Positions 9,047 to 18,400 of a stretch of DNA of 64,000 nucleotides are shown here, in pieces (within the stretch, counting starts at the first letter, position 1; each line of letters opens with the position of its first letter). Source of the DNA: Bradyrhizobium diazoefficiens (GTDB lineage Bacteria > Pseudomonadota > Alphaproteobacteria > Rhizobiales > Xanthobacteraceae); assembly GCF_016616885.1 (NCBI RefSeq), contig NZ_CP067102.1, positions 1,392,501 to 1,456,500 on the forward strand. The letters run 5' to 3'. The translations under genes and the position numbers were made by a program. Under the pieces are notes generated by a model. It was given only the letters and a program-made list of their open reading frames with translations, ran no database searches and was not told where the DNA came from.

Positions 9047-10693
9047 ATGAGCGGCGACTACCAGCGTCCGGTCGTCAGCAATAGGACAGTGCTCCGGAAA
9101 AAGCCGCAGCGATTCCGCTCGTGGTGGATGGTTTACGCCGCATTGCTAATGTGTGTCGTCACGGCCGTATGGATGCGTCGCACGGCGCCGGCTGAAAGCG
9201 CCGCGCCAGTGACGGCGGATGTTGGCGACAATCAAACAAGGCTGAGAGAACGCGGCGCGGCGATGCTGGCCGCCGCGCAAAAAGCAAAGTTAGAGACCGC
9301 GGCGCGAAGGCCAGAGTTGGAAATGGTGGCCACGCGGCAGGCGGGAGTGCCAGATCCGGGGTCGAACACAGTTGCGGCTTCGACCGCGCAGCGCGAGACA
9401 GGTTCGGACACGATCGCATCACCGCCTGACCCGCAGACATTGACGCCGGCCCCGGCCGTGTCGCCGCCTGAGGTTCAACAGTCAAAATCGGAACAAGAAA
9501 CAACCCTGCGACAGCCTGAAAACCAAGTTCAGCCGCAAGCCCCAGCATTAAACGCCGTTACGCCGCCAATAGAGGACCAGGCACCGCGAGCGGACACTGT
9601 CGCAACACTACGTGATCCACAGAGATCAAAGTCGGAGACGGCTGCGGCCTCGCCGGATATGCAGATATCAAAGCCCGAAATCGACATAGCCACGCGGCAA
9701 CAACTCGACGCGTTCAATACGCAGAGCCCCCGCAGCAAAAGTAAGGGCAAAGACAAAGACAAAGACAAAGACAAAGACAAAGACAAAGACAAAGACAAAG
9801 ACAAAGACAAAGACAAAGACAAAGACAAAGACAAAGACAAAGACATCAATGCGGACAACGTAGTCGCGGTGCCGCAACTCGTTCTGCCCGACGATGTGGC
9901 TCAAAAGGTCGGCTACAAGATTTGGTTGAACGAAACGGATGGTAATCGCGATGCGATCACGTCATGGAATGCAGGCGAGGAATTTGCCTCACTTGGTATT
10001 GGCCATTTTCTCTGGTTTCCAGCGGGTAAATCGGCGCCGTTCGAGGAGAGTTTTCCACCCTTGCTCGAGTTTCTGCGCCAACAAAATGCGCATCTACCCT
10101 CTTGGGTCGACAAGATGCCAATTCCGCCCTGCCCCTGGACAAGTCGTGCTGACTTCAAGAAAAACTACAACTCGCCTCAGATGAAGGAGCTGCGACAATT
10201 CCTGCTCGACACCGTCGCTGGTCAGGCCCAATACTTGGTGGTGCGCGCCAATGGCGCGATGGAGAAGATCCTACGAACCGTGACTGACAGCGCGGAGCGC
10301 GCGCATATCATCACCCAGTTTTCACGCATCGTGCAGGCTTCCAAGGATCTCTACCCTCTTATCGACTACGTCGAATTTAAGGGCGAGGGCATCAACCCGG
10401 AGGAGACGGCGGTCGATAAGCAGACTGGCACCCGGCAGGGCTGGGGACTGAAGCAAGTGCTTCTCAAGATGGACGGCACGGCAATCGAGCCGAAGGCGGT
10501 GCTCGCTGAATATGCCGATGCCGCGCAGTCTGTTTTGCAGCAACGGGTTCGCAATATTCCAGCCAACCGCACGTGGGAGTCGGGCTGGCTGCGTCGCGTC
10601 GACACCTATCGTCGACCCCTCGTTGAGGTGGCGTCGAACCCCAAACCAGCGCAAGGCAAGCCGTCACGCGCAAAGAGCCGGAAGCGCAAATAG
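9047..10693 (+). CDS. Membrane-anchored protein with 16 Lys-Asp repeats and lysozyme-like candidate domain
   Basis: 548 aa. AGGAG at 9034-9038 is correctly spaced for the ATG at 9047 rather than the one at 9041. Residues 20-45 contain a single membrane segment (MVYAALLMCVVTAVWM). A long Ala/Pro/Gln-rich low-complexity stalk follows, then 16 Lys-Asp dipeptides encoded by a perfect hexanucleotide repeat. The C-terminal domain carries YKIWLNETDGNRDAITSWN and EEFASLGIGHFLWFP. The GIGH motif with preceding glutamates recalls the TIGYGH motif of lysozyme-like muramidases, so a periplasmic wall-active enzyme is inferred. Its neighbours on both sides encode related exported proteins. Confidence 0.75.
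   Translation: MSGDYQRPVVSNRTVLRKKPQRFRSWWMVYAALLMCVVTAVWMRRTAPAESAAPVTADVGDNQTRLRERGAAMLAAAQKAKLETAARRPELEMVATRQAGVPDPGSNTVAASTAQRETGSDTIASPPDPQTLTPAPAVSPPEVQQSKSEQETTLRQPENQVQPQAPALNAVTPPIEDQAPRADTVATLRDPQRSKSETAAASPDMQISKPEIDIATRQQLDAFNTQSPRSKSKGKDKDKDKDKDKDKDKDKDKDKDKDKDKDKDKDINADNVVAVPQLVLPDDVAQKVGYKIWLNETDGNRDAITSWNAGEEFASLGIGHFLWFPAGKSAPFEESFPPLLEFLRQQNAHLPSWVDKMPIPPCPWTSRADFKKNYNSPQMKELRQFLLDTVAGQAQYLVVRANGAMEKILRTVTDSAERAHIITQFSRIVQASKDLYPLIDYVEFKGEGINPEETAVDKQTGTRQGWGLKQVLLKMDGTAIEPKAVLAEYADAAQSVLQQRVRNIPANRTWESGWLRRVDTYRRPLVEVASNPKPAQGKPSRAKSRKRK
9749..9844 (+). repeat. Perfect (AAAGAC)16 hexanucleotide tandem repeat, in frame
   Basis: Sixteen uninterrupted AAAGAC units (96 bp) encode 16 Lys-Asp pairs in the middle of the membrane-anchored protein. 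No unit deviates, which points to recent expansion and to slippage that could change the length in steps of two residues without shifting the frame. Confidence 0.97.
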
Positions 10694-10735
10694 CCTCCAG
10701 TAGCCGTTCGTGGGGCGCGACCGACCAGAATGATT

Positions 10736-11110
10736 TCAACCACTCTTGATCATCTTCGCCTGAAGCTTGTCAAAGACGTTAAACTTGCATTGGGCGCTAT
10801 TCTGGATGGCCGTGGCAAGATCGGTCCGAATAAAGCCCTCGTACTTATCTGAATTGAAATCTGCATCCCCGCTAATACCCAGATCGGCGAGTTGCCTGAT
10901 TAAACCGCTCAGCTGCGCCTTGACTTCGCCTTTGACTTTCATGCTCTCTGAGTTTCCAGCCGTTTTGACAATGCCGCAGACGCTATCCGCGGTTTTGGTG
11001 ATGAGATCGAGTGCTTTGGCCTGAGCGTCTATCGACTGAGACTGAGCGTTGGCCTGGGATGCAGCGAAAATCGCGAAGAAAAAAACGAGAAAGTAAACAC
11101 CGCCCGGCAT
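10736..11110 (-). CDS. Exported two-cysteine domain protein, paralogue of the 8205 gene
   Basis: 124 aa. AGGAG lies 7 bp before the ATG at 11110, and the protein opens with a signal peptide (MPGGVYFLVFFFAIFAAS ending ANA-Q). The mature part has the same pattern as the first domain at 8205: CGIVK, a KG-V---L-GL block, Y-GFIR, and a second Cys in QCKFNVFDKL. The two cysteines could form a disulfide in the periplasm. It is convergent with the 9047 gene, with about 40 bp between the stops. Function is unknown. Confidence 0.7.
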   Translation of the reverse strand: MPGGVYFLVFFFAIFAASQANAQSQSIDAQAKALDLITKTADSVCGIVKTAGNSESMKVKGEVKAQLSGLIRQLADLGISGDADFNSDKYEGFIRTDLATAIQNSAQCKFNVFDKLQAKMIKSG

Positions 11111-11677
11111 GGCCATTCTCCTAACGAATGGACAGAAAAGGCTACCATGGGTTGAGATCACGCGCAACACAGGAACGGTATGTTGCTGCCTTTAGCTCGA
11201 TTAAATGTGCAGGGCCTGATTCTGACGGGCTGAGTGCGTAACGCGTTTCCATTGCGCGCCCGGCATGGGCATTGACTCAAAGGAAAGTCCTTGCCGCGAG
11301 CTGCTCACGGCGAGCGAAGTGAAGGGAATAGCGTCGGACCGTAAGACGGTGTGGAGAAAGCGTGCAACGAAGCTGCGTGCCGACGAACAGGAATCGGATA
11401 GATGGCGGAGCCGAGCAGGGCGAGCGCAATGGACGGAGAAGCTCTTGTGACCAAGGCGAGACGACGTAGATCCGGAGGTGGTGCAGCGAAAGCGGCATTC
11501 GACCTGAACTTCCGAAGGAGTTCGCTGGTGGTTCGCGACAGGTCGGCCTCGAACCATTCGCGCGGCTGTGACGTAGCCGTGAGGAGCGGATCAGGGCGCC
11601 TCGCTTATCCACTGTTGCCTCTCTGGAAATTGCGCGAGCTACCTTGGCTCGTTCCGCTCCAGATGTGAACGAATCGA
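11111..11677. other. 570 bp without a convincing gene
   Basis: Several overlapping frames exist on both strands, but all have arginine/serine-rich shadow composition and no start signal. Apart from the upstream region of the 11110 gene I see nothing here. Confidence 0.4.
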
Positions 11678-11836
11678 TTAAGTAGGACCGACAGCGCTCA
11701 TTAGTCCGACTGCGACGGGCACCAGTCCCACGATAGTCCATAGGACGGGCGAGCTGGAGCCAAGGTCGGCAACAAAGATCAAGAGACCAAAGCCCAAGAT
11801 GAGTGCCGAAATGGCGTAGGCGAGGGCGTTTTCCAT
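11678..11836 (-). CDS. Small membrane protein (52 aa)
   Basis: From the ATG at 11836 the frame gives MENALAYAISALILGFGLLI, then a polar turn and a second hydrophobic segment (LWTIVGLVPVAVGLMSAV), so two transmembrane helices in 52 residues. Small two-helix proteins starting MENALAYAI are familiar in Bradyrhizobium genomes. The longer in-frame extension upstream (to 12007) is basic and shadow-like and is left out. No function can be assigned. Confidence 0.55.
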   Translation of the reverse strand: MENALAYAISALILGFGLLIFVADLGSSSPVLWTIVGLVPVAVGLMSAVGPT

Positions 11837-12221
11837 CGACCGATCCAACAAGCGACAAAGGATCGGTGCAGAGACTCGCCAGGTCTCAAAAGTTCCTATA
11901 CGCAAAACCCATTCATTCAGCCTCGCTCCACTTTGGACTTCACTCCGACCTCGAGCCAATGCGAAAGCTCTTTGCAAAAGGCTGCAGCGGGGCGACGACA
12001 AATCCACAGAGAAGCATGAGCCAGGTCGCCAGGGTAGCCCTCCTCAGCAGATCCTCCGATATGTTGGGCACGGTCGTGCCCTCCAAATGAGCTTCGCGAA
12101 GTATCGGCCGTGTCCCTCAACAGGAAAGGAGCCACAAAGCTCCGAAATGTAGCGAAGGAGCTATGGCTGCGCGAGAGCGGTACTTCGTGGACGTGCGCAG
12201 CAAACTGCTGGATGGGACCAG
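11837..12221. other. 385 bp without a convincing gene
   Basis: This is the upstream region of the small membrane protein gene. No motif-bearing frame or clear regulatory site is seen. Confidence 0.4.
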
Positions 12222-12692
12222 TTATTGATCCGCTACCTTGGACCAAACACCATTGCCGTCCTTCATGTCGCGATAAGAGGTCCCATCGTCCCAATTGATG
12301 CAGGTTCGAACATCTTTGAAGTCATTCAACGTGCGCGCTTCCGGCGGCGCGTCCTGGTAGCGACGCCTCATGTCCGCCACGGGATTGGTCGGCACGGCGC
12401 GTTCCAGGTACAGGTTGGCGCCGTCGATAAAGAACGCGATTTTGTCGGATGGCGCATTGGCGTTCGACCGCTGCCGCCACTCATTCGGCCGCATGCAATC
12501 CATCCAAAAAAAGATACCCGATGCTCGCTCATCCGAGTTTAAGAGATAGTTCAGAGTATCCCCTGTTAGAAGTTGACCAATGCCGTACAACACAGACAAC
12601 GCAACAATCACAGCGTAGATATAGGCTGCAAGTTGAGACCAGAATTCACCGTCGCGGCTGAACATTAGCCCGCCACTGAAGCTCAGAAGCAA
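12222..12692 (-). CDS. Hypothetical membrane protein
   Basis: 156 aa. One clear hydrophobic segment lies near residues 20-45 (QLAAYIYAVIVALSVLYGIG), followed by a polar C-terminal region (SDKIAFFIDGANLYLERAVP, then a Tyr/Asp-rich tail). The composition looks like a real gene rather than a shadow, although no known domain is recognised. Start choice is uncertain; the ATG at 12665 (MFSRDGEFW) is an alternative. Confidence 0.5.
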   Translation of the reverse strand: MLLSFSGGLMFSRDGEFWSQLAAYIYAVIVALSVLYGIGQLLTGDTLNYLLNSDERASGIFFWMDCMRPNEWRQRSNANAPSDKIAFFIDGANLYLERAVPTNPVADMRRRYQDAPPEARTLNDFKDVRTCINWDDGTSYRDMKDGNGVWSKVADQ

Positions 12693-12851
12693 TTGTTGCC
12701 ATCGCCTACAACAAGGCGCGTTTGCTCTGTCCAGCCCCTCATCAATGTGTCTCCTGACCTATCCGGCGCTTCCAACTAAAAATTTGGAGCCCCGCCTCCT
12801 GGAGCACAAGGGCGGGGCCGCGCCGGTGCTTCACGGCGATTCCTCCTTGCA

Positions 12852-13667
12852 TCATGATTCATGTAGAACCATTGTCCGCGAAGAGTTCAAGCTATTGCGT
12901 TCGGTAGACGCCTTTTCGACCACGAATTGCGCGGGCTCGCCGTGATTGCCTTCGACAAAGCCCCTCGCCACCAACAACTCGCGGGCATCGCGCATCAGTG
13001 CAGGGCTGCCGCAAATCATGACGCGGTCATGCTGCGGCTCGAGTTCCGGCAGCTCGATGTCCGTAAACAGCTTGCCTGACGCGATCAGATCGGTGATCCT
13101 ACCGCGGTTGTGGAAGGGATCGCGCGTCACGGTCGGATAATAGATCAGCTGGTACCGCACGAAGTCGCCAACCAGCTCATCGCTCGGCAGTTTTTCCGTG
13201 ATCATCTCGCCATAGGCGAGCTCGGCGATCCGACGGCAGCCATGCAGCAGCACGACATTCTCGAATCGCAGATAGGTTTCGGGATTCTTGATCACGCTCA
13301 GGAACGGCGCAAGCCCGGAGCCCGTGCCGATCAGATAGAGATTGCGCCCGTCCTCGAGATTATCGATGACCAGCGTCCCCGTCGCCTTGCGGCTGACGAT
13401 GATCTCGTCACCCTCTTTCAGATGCTGCAGACGCGAGGTTAAGGGACCATCCGGCACCTTAGTCGAGAAGAATTCGAGCCGGTCCTCGTAATGGGCGCTG
13501 GCGAGGCTGTAGGCACGTAACAACGGCTTCTCGTCGACCTTGAGCCCGACCATCGTGAATTCGCCGCTGCGGAAGCAGAATGATGGAGTCCGCGTGGTGG
13601 TGAAGCTGAAGAGATTGTCGGTCCAGTGATGAACGCTCAGCACGCTTTCCTGGTTGAAATTACTCAT
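12852..13667 (-). CDS. fpr: Ferredoxin/flavodoxin-NADP+ reductase
   Basis: 271 aa from the ATG at 13667 (MSNFNQESVLSVHHWTDNLF), the usual rhizobial Fpr start; the in-frame extension upstream is not family-like. The FAD-binding motif is LLRAYSLAS, the NADP motif is YLIGTGSGLAPFLSV, and MICGSPALM precedes the C-terminal nicotinamide-site segment. The enzyme moves electrons between NADPH and ferredoxin or flavodoxin in the cytoplasm. The extreme C-terminus (STERNSLNSSRTMVLHES) is longer and more polar than the usual VVEKAF(V)EK ending, so the last residues may have been altered. Confidence 0.92.
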   Translation of the reverse strand: MSNFNQESVLSVHHWTDNLFSFTTTRTPSFCFRSGEFTMVGLKVDEKPLLRAYSLASAHYEDRLEFFSTKVPDGPLTSRLQHLKEGDEIIVSRKATGTLVIDNLEDGRNLYLIGTGSGLAPFLSVIKNPETYLRFENVVLLHGCRRIAELAYGEMITEKLPSDELVGDFVRYQLIYYPTVTRDPFHNRGRITDLIASGKLFTDIELPELEPQHDRVMICGSPALMRDARELLVARGFVEGNHGEPAQFVVEKASTERNSLNSSRTMVLHES

Positions 13668-13780
13668 TGTGACCGCTCGCGAAAAAATTAGAGCATAATC
13701 ATCGTTCCGAGTTGCCGAGCATCTCATCCTCAAACGGAATCTTGAATGACAAGAGCGCGAAACGCACCAGCGCGTTCTCC

Positions 13781-13879
13781 TTAGGTAAAGGCAAAGGCGA
13801 GCAGGCTTGAGCTGAGCAGCACGAGACCGACTCCGGTCACTGCCAGGAAGCTGTCGGAGACAAGGTCACGATTGCCCAT
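13781..13879 (-). CDS. Single-pass membrane microprotein (32 aa)
   Basis: GAGGG lies 7 bp before an ATG at 13879 that opens a 32-codon frame: MGNRDLVSDSFLAVTGVG and then LVLLSSSLLAFAFT, stop. About 18 residues form one hydrophobic helix. It lies between fpr and the 64-aa gene on the same strand. The good ribosome-binding site and clean membrane helix support a real small gene, but without homologues this is tentative. Confidence 0.4.
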   Translation of the reverse strand: MGNRDLVSDSFLAVTGVGLVLLSSSLLAFAFT

Positions 13880-13927
13880 GAAATACCCTCGAACGTAAGG
13901 CGCGCTCGGGTCGCCGCGGAAACAGGA

Positions 13928-14122
13928 TCATGACCGCGCCTCCGTCACGCTGAGATGAAGCCTCTGCCCACCCTCCAGCAAGAGAGATAGCAGTGGGCAG
14001 TCGCTGGTTGGCTTGCTGATAGAAATCGCGACCTTGCGCCGCCCAGAATAGTATCTCAGAAGGGCTTCCTTCACGTCCTCTGCAAGGATTTCTCGAGGAT
14101 CTGAAAGCACGGTGGTTGTCAT
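13928..14122 (-). CDS. Hypothetical 64-aa protein divergent from the Lrp regulator
   Basis: From the ATG at 14122: MTTTVLSDPREILAEDVKEA, then a basic stretch (YYSGRRKVAISISKP) and LSLLLEGGQRLHLSVTEARS. The residue pattern looks like a small alpha/beta protein. The in-frame ATG at 14209 would add a Pro/Gln-rich stretch of shadow-like composition. It is divergently transcribed from the Lrp gene and so may be its target, which is inference from position only. Confidence 0.5.
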   Translation of the reverse strand: MTTTVLSDPREILAEDVKEALLRYYSGRRKVAISISKPTSDCPLLSLLLEGGQRLHLSVTEARS

Positions 14123-14353
14123 GGCTTTTGGTTTCCCGGTTTGCTGTGGGGTCGAATCTGCCAAGTGCGGACCGCCGGGTGGTTGGGTTGATGTCCTAAT
14201 TGCCATCATTCAGCAGCAGAGGTGTCGCAAAACTGTCGGTCAGCATACCGGTGTCGTATAACTGTTTTCGTTGCATTTTCCTGTCATTCGGAGGACTTTC
14301 TGCATCGCATGGGCATCTGACGACGGAATCCACCTCAAAGGGAGGAGCCGATT

Positions 14354-14830
14354 GTGCGATACGACCGAACGGACGCCCGCATCCTCGAGATTGTGCAAAA
14401 GAACAACCGTCTAACTTCCGAGGCGATCGGCGAATTGGCCGGGCTTTCTGCGACCGCATGTCAACGACGACTGAAGAGGCTCCGCTCGGAAGGCATCATC
14501 CAAGCCGATATCTCAATCGTTTCGCCGAAGGCGGTAGGAAGACCTATTCAAGTGCTTGCGTTAGTGAGCCTGGAGCGGGAAAGTTCGGGTATAATTGATA
14601 GGTTTAAGAAGGCCATCAAATCGTCGGTTGAAGTCGTCAATGGATTCTACGTCACGGGCGATGCTGACTTTGTCCTCTACATTACCGCGTGTACCATGGA
14701 TGATTATGAGCAGTTCACCCGGCGATTCTTCTATCAGAACCCGGACATTAAGGGCTTCAAGACTATGGTCATAATGGATCGCGTAAAGGCGGGCTTTGCC
14801 GTTCCAGTTGAGGTCCCGTCCGAGGATTGA
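14354..14830 (+). CDS. Lrp/AsnC family transcriptional regulator
   Basis: 158 aa. A GTG start at 14354 has GGAGGAG about 7 bp upstream. The N-terminal winged helix (TDARILEIVQKNNRLTSEAI and LAGLSATACQRRLKRLRSEG) is followed by the ligand-binding RAM domain (VVNGFYVTGDADFVLYITAC). These octameric regulators respond to amino acids. The divergent small-gene cluster at 13.8-14.1 kb is its likely target, by position only. Confidence 0.92.
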   Translation: MRYDRTDARILEIVQKNNRLTSEAIGELAGLSATACQRRLKRLRSEGIIQADISIVSPKAVGRPIQVLALVSLERESSGIIDRFKKAIKSSVEVVNGFYVTGDADFVLYITACTMDDYEQFTRRFFYQNPDIKGFKTMVIMDRVKAGFAVPVEVPSED

Positions 14831-14839
14831 CGAAACTCG

Positions 14840-15217
14840 GATGAAGATGTCTCATCCCCCGGATCCTTTTGGCGCATCGGCCGGGAGGTGGGATCGACGT
14901 CCACGATGGCGTCGCCCATGGCCTGAAAGGAGATCTTGTCGAATTTGCCGCGCGCCTATCGTCTGACGGACAGCGTCCCGCGCCCGCCACTCCTGATCGG
15001 TCAACCGGTGCATGGCATCCACGCCATCCGGGGTTACGCGATATTCGTAGCCTGACCTGCCGCGGATGACCATTGGCACCAATGGGTTTGGATTCAGCAC
15101 CCGCTAGGCGTCGAAGGGCATCGCGGCCGCCTTAATGACATCCATCAAAATGATCTCAAGGAGGTGTTCAGCCGATTCCCTCGGTCCGGTCGCATTCAGT
15201 TTGTTCGTTCTGGCCAT
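14840..15217 (-). pseudogene. Degraded gene with an in-frame amber and a frameshift
   Basis: From an ATG at 15217 the frame reads MARTNKLNATGPRESAEHLL and continues to AAAMPFDA. It meets TAG at 15104-15106 (probably a former Trp codon), then resumes in the same frame with RVLNPNPLVPMVIRGRSGYE and YRVTPDGVDAMHRLTDQEWR. Near 14955 the coding pattern moves to another frame (FDKISFQAMGDAIVDVDPTS). These continuous coding-like segments across a stop and a frameshift indicate a decayed gene of unknown function, about 120 residues long. Confidence 0.5.
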
Positions 15218-15424
15218 ATTCCACGACTTTGTTCAAGCGCAACAACGCGCGTAAGTGCGTAGATAGTCATCGAAGGAATGGCCGCAAATCACCCGCCCTG
15301 TTCCGTAGCGCCACAGGCGCCCGTCCGGGTATTTGGACTTTCAAATCAAACTCCGCGCGCTTATAGGTCGCCTCCCGCCGCGGTAGCGTAGGGCGCTGCC
15401 GCCGGGTATGGAATCGATATCGCC

Positions 15425-18400
15425 ATGGCTTCGAAACCCGCGACCCCGCCTGAGACGCTCGGCCGATACACCCTATCGACGAAGATCGTCCGCCCGGGCG
15501 GGCAGGCCATCGTCACCCAGGCGTACGACCCGGACGAGAGCAGGACCGTCGCCATCAAGCGCATGCGGTTCGGGCCTGGGGACGAGCGCTCGCGCGAGGG
15601 TTTCCAGCGCGAAGTGCAGATGCTCCAGGATCTCCGTCATCCGAACATCGTGGAGATGATCGAGGTCGACCGCGACAACGACGGGAACTGGTACCTCGTT
15701 CTCGAATGGCTGCCGGACAATCTGGAGACCGTCATCAAGAAGGACGGATCCTTCACGTGGGACGAATTCCTGCGGCGTTTCGGCCGGCCGATCTTGGACG
15801 CCATCGTCTTCGGGCAGAAAAAGCAGATCGCGCACCGCGACATAAAGCCGAAGAATATTCTGGTGTCCGCAGACTGTGTGCCGAAGCTCGCCGATTACGG
15901 GATCGCCAAGCTTCTGGACACCGTCGGCAGTTGGGCACCGGTGAAAGGACCCACGTTCAGGTTCGACTACACCAAGGGCTACACGCCGGCTGAGGCGGAT
16001 ACCGCCGGCACAATCTTGAGCCGGGACTGCTACGCCTTCGCGGCGGTGGCACTCTCGTGTCTGACGGGCCGGATCTTCGACAGCGAGAACGACCCGCATG
16101 TCGCCCTGCAGGAGGCCGTCCTGCCGGGCAACATCCGCGTCATCTTCGAGCGTTGTCTCCACAAGGATGCTTCCAAGCGGCCCGCGCTGGCCTCGGCGCT
16201 TCTGAGCGAGATCGAAAGGGCGGAGGAGGAGACCAGACGCGAAACCGCGGTCGTTCCGGTGTGTCATCTGTCCTTGTCCTCCGGCGTCCAGTCAAGGATC
16301 TGCTCGCGCATGGAGCTTCAAGAGCGGAAGGACGCAGAGCGCTCCGTGCTCGACGAGCTCGGCGAGGTCGCTGGACTCATGCCCGCCGACGTGCCGGCCG
16401 GGCTCGACAAAGCCGACGTCGATCTGATCGGAGCGACGTGGCGGTTCAGATGCCGCTTCAACGGGCGTCACAACGAGATACTCGAACTGGTCCACGTGCT
16501 CGAAGTGGATGCTTCGCTCGCCACCAGTCTCAGGGACCGCAGTCTTACCCGGCCTATGTCGTTCACCTTCGAGCGGGCGCGTGATCCGGAAACCGCCGGA
16601 CAGCAGCTCGGGCTGCTGCTCGCCGAGGCGGCCGAGGTCCAGCGGCGGTTGGCAGAGGAGCGCAAGGCCAGGTCCGGCCAGCGGATATTCCGCGTCTGGC
16701 GCGGATACCTGCGCGACCGCGCCGATCTCGAGGCGAAGCGCACGAGCGCCATCAAGTACGTCGATCGGAGCGTTCAGGAAGATCGCGTCACGCTGACAAC
16801 CGAAATCGCGCAGAGCGAGGACCTGGTTGGGCAGGAACGCGTGATAAACCTTCCGTCTGGAGGACGGGTGACAGGCATCGTCGCGGCGGTCGTCTTCAAC
16901 AAGGTCCTGCTCGACGTGACGTTCGGCGATGCGGGCCGACTACCCCGGCGCGGAGAGCTCGCGATCAACACGCTCGCGGCCCAGCGTGCGCTTGACCGCC
17001 AGAGTGCGGCCCTCGACACCGTACTCTACGACAGGGCCGAGAGCGAACGGCTGAAGGGCATCATCATCGACCCGCGTACGGCGGAGCCGGTCGTGGAGGT
17101 GCAGGACGTCGTTCCGACGAGCGCGGACTTCGACGACGAGAAGAGGGAGATTCTGGCCAAGGCCCTAGGCGTGCAGGACATCCTCGCGATCGAGGGGCCT
17201 CCCGGGACCGGGAAAACGAAGCTGATCGCGGAAATCGTCGTCCAGTGGCTGAAGCGCCATCCTGGACACAGGATCCTTCTGTCATCGCAGACGCACATCG
17301 CGCTGGATAACGTTCTCGAGCGGATTACGGAAGCAGAGCTGCCGCCCGAGATGATCCGCATCGGGCGGAGCGACGAAACGCGCATTTCCGAACTCGGCCA
17401 AGAGCTCCTGCTGGAGAGGCGGGTCGAAGCCTGGATCAAGGACGTGCGCAAGGCGGCCGAGGCGGACATGCAACGGTGGGCCGCGGAGAAGAACGTGGAC
17501 CGAGTCGCCGTGGCGCTCGGCATGAAGGTCGAGCGCCTTCTGCAGCTACTCGCAGTTCAGAAGGGTTTGCGCGAGAGCATAGCCAGGCAGGAAGCCGATC
17601 GGGCCAGCGTCGAGAGCGGTGGCACCGACGCCGCAGGTGGGCCCGCCGACCAGGGCGAGGTCGCGGAGGAGACAACCCAGATCGACAGCGAGATCGGCGC
17701 CAGCAAGCAGGCGCTTAAGCGCGCGATAGCTGAGGAAAAAGACCTGCGCGCCGAAATGCAGGACATGGGCGAATACGCGGCCTACCTCTCGAAATCGAAA
17801 GACCCCGACGAACTCGGGGAGTGGGCCGCTCATTTCCTGGACGATACGCCGATGATCACGGCGTGCCGCGATCGATTGAAGCTGCTCGAGGACTGGCTGT
17901 TGAGGGTCGGGCGATCGTCGGACTTCAACGCCGCGATGCTGTCGTCGGCCCAGATCATCGCCGGGACATGCGTCGGCATCGCCGGCGTCCGCGGCATGGA
18001 GGAGGTCGGCTACGACCTCTGCATCGTCGACGAGGCCTCCAAGGCGACCGCGACCGAAATTCTCATTCCGCTGTCTCGCAGCATGCGCTCCATCATCGTC
18101 GGAGATCCGGAGCAGCTTCCTCCATTCTTCGAGCAGTTGGGCGAGGACCTCCTGGAGGAGTTCGAGGCCGACGAAGTCAAGGCGACCCTGCTCGATAGAC
18201 TGTTGGACGAGCAGGCGGGCTTACCTGCGGGATGTCGCGCGGACCTGAAAAATCAGTACAGAATGATCAAGCCGATCGGCGATCTCGTGAGCGCCTGCTT
18301 CTACCAGAAGAAGCTCAAAAGCCCGGTACTGTCCCATGGCCTGAAGCTGTCGATGGCGTTTCCTAAGCCGGTGACCTGGTATTCCACTCAAGATCTGCCT

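Noticed and set aside
9749..9844. Tandem repeat as a CRISPR array
   Set aside because: Units are 6 bp with no spacers.
9529..9904. Minus-strand frames rich in Leu-Ser or Phe-Val repeats
   Set aside because: They only reflect the AAAGAC repeat read from the other strand.
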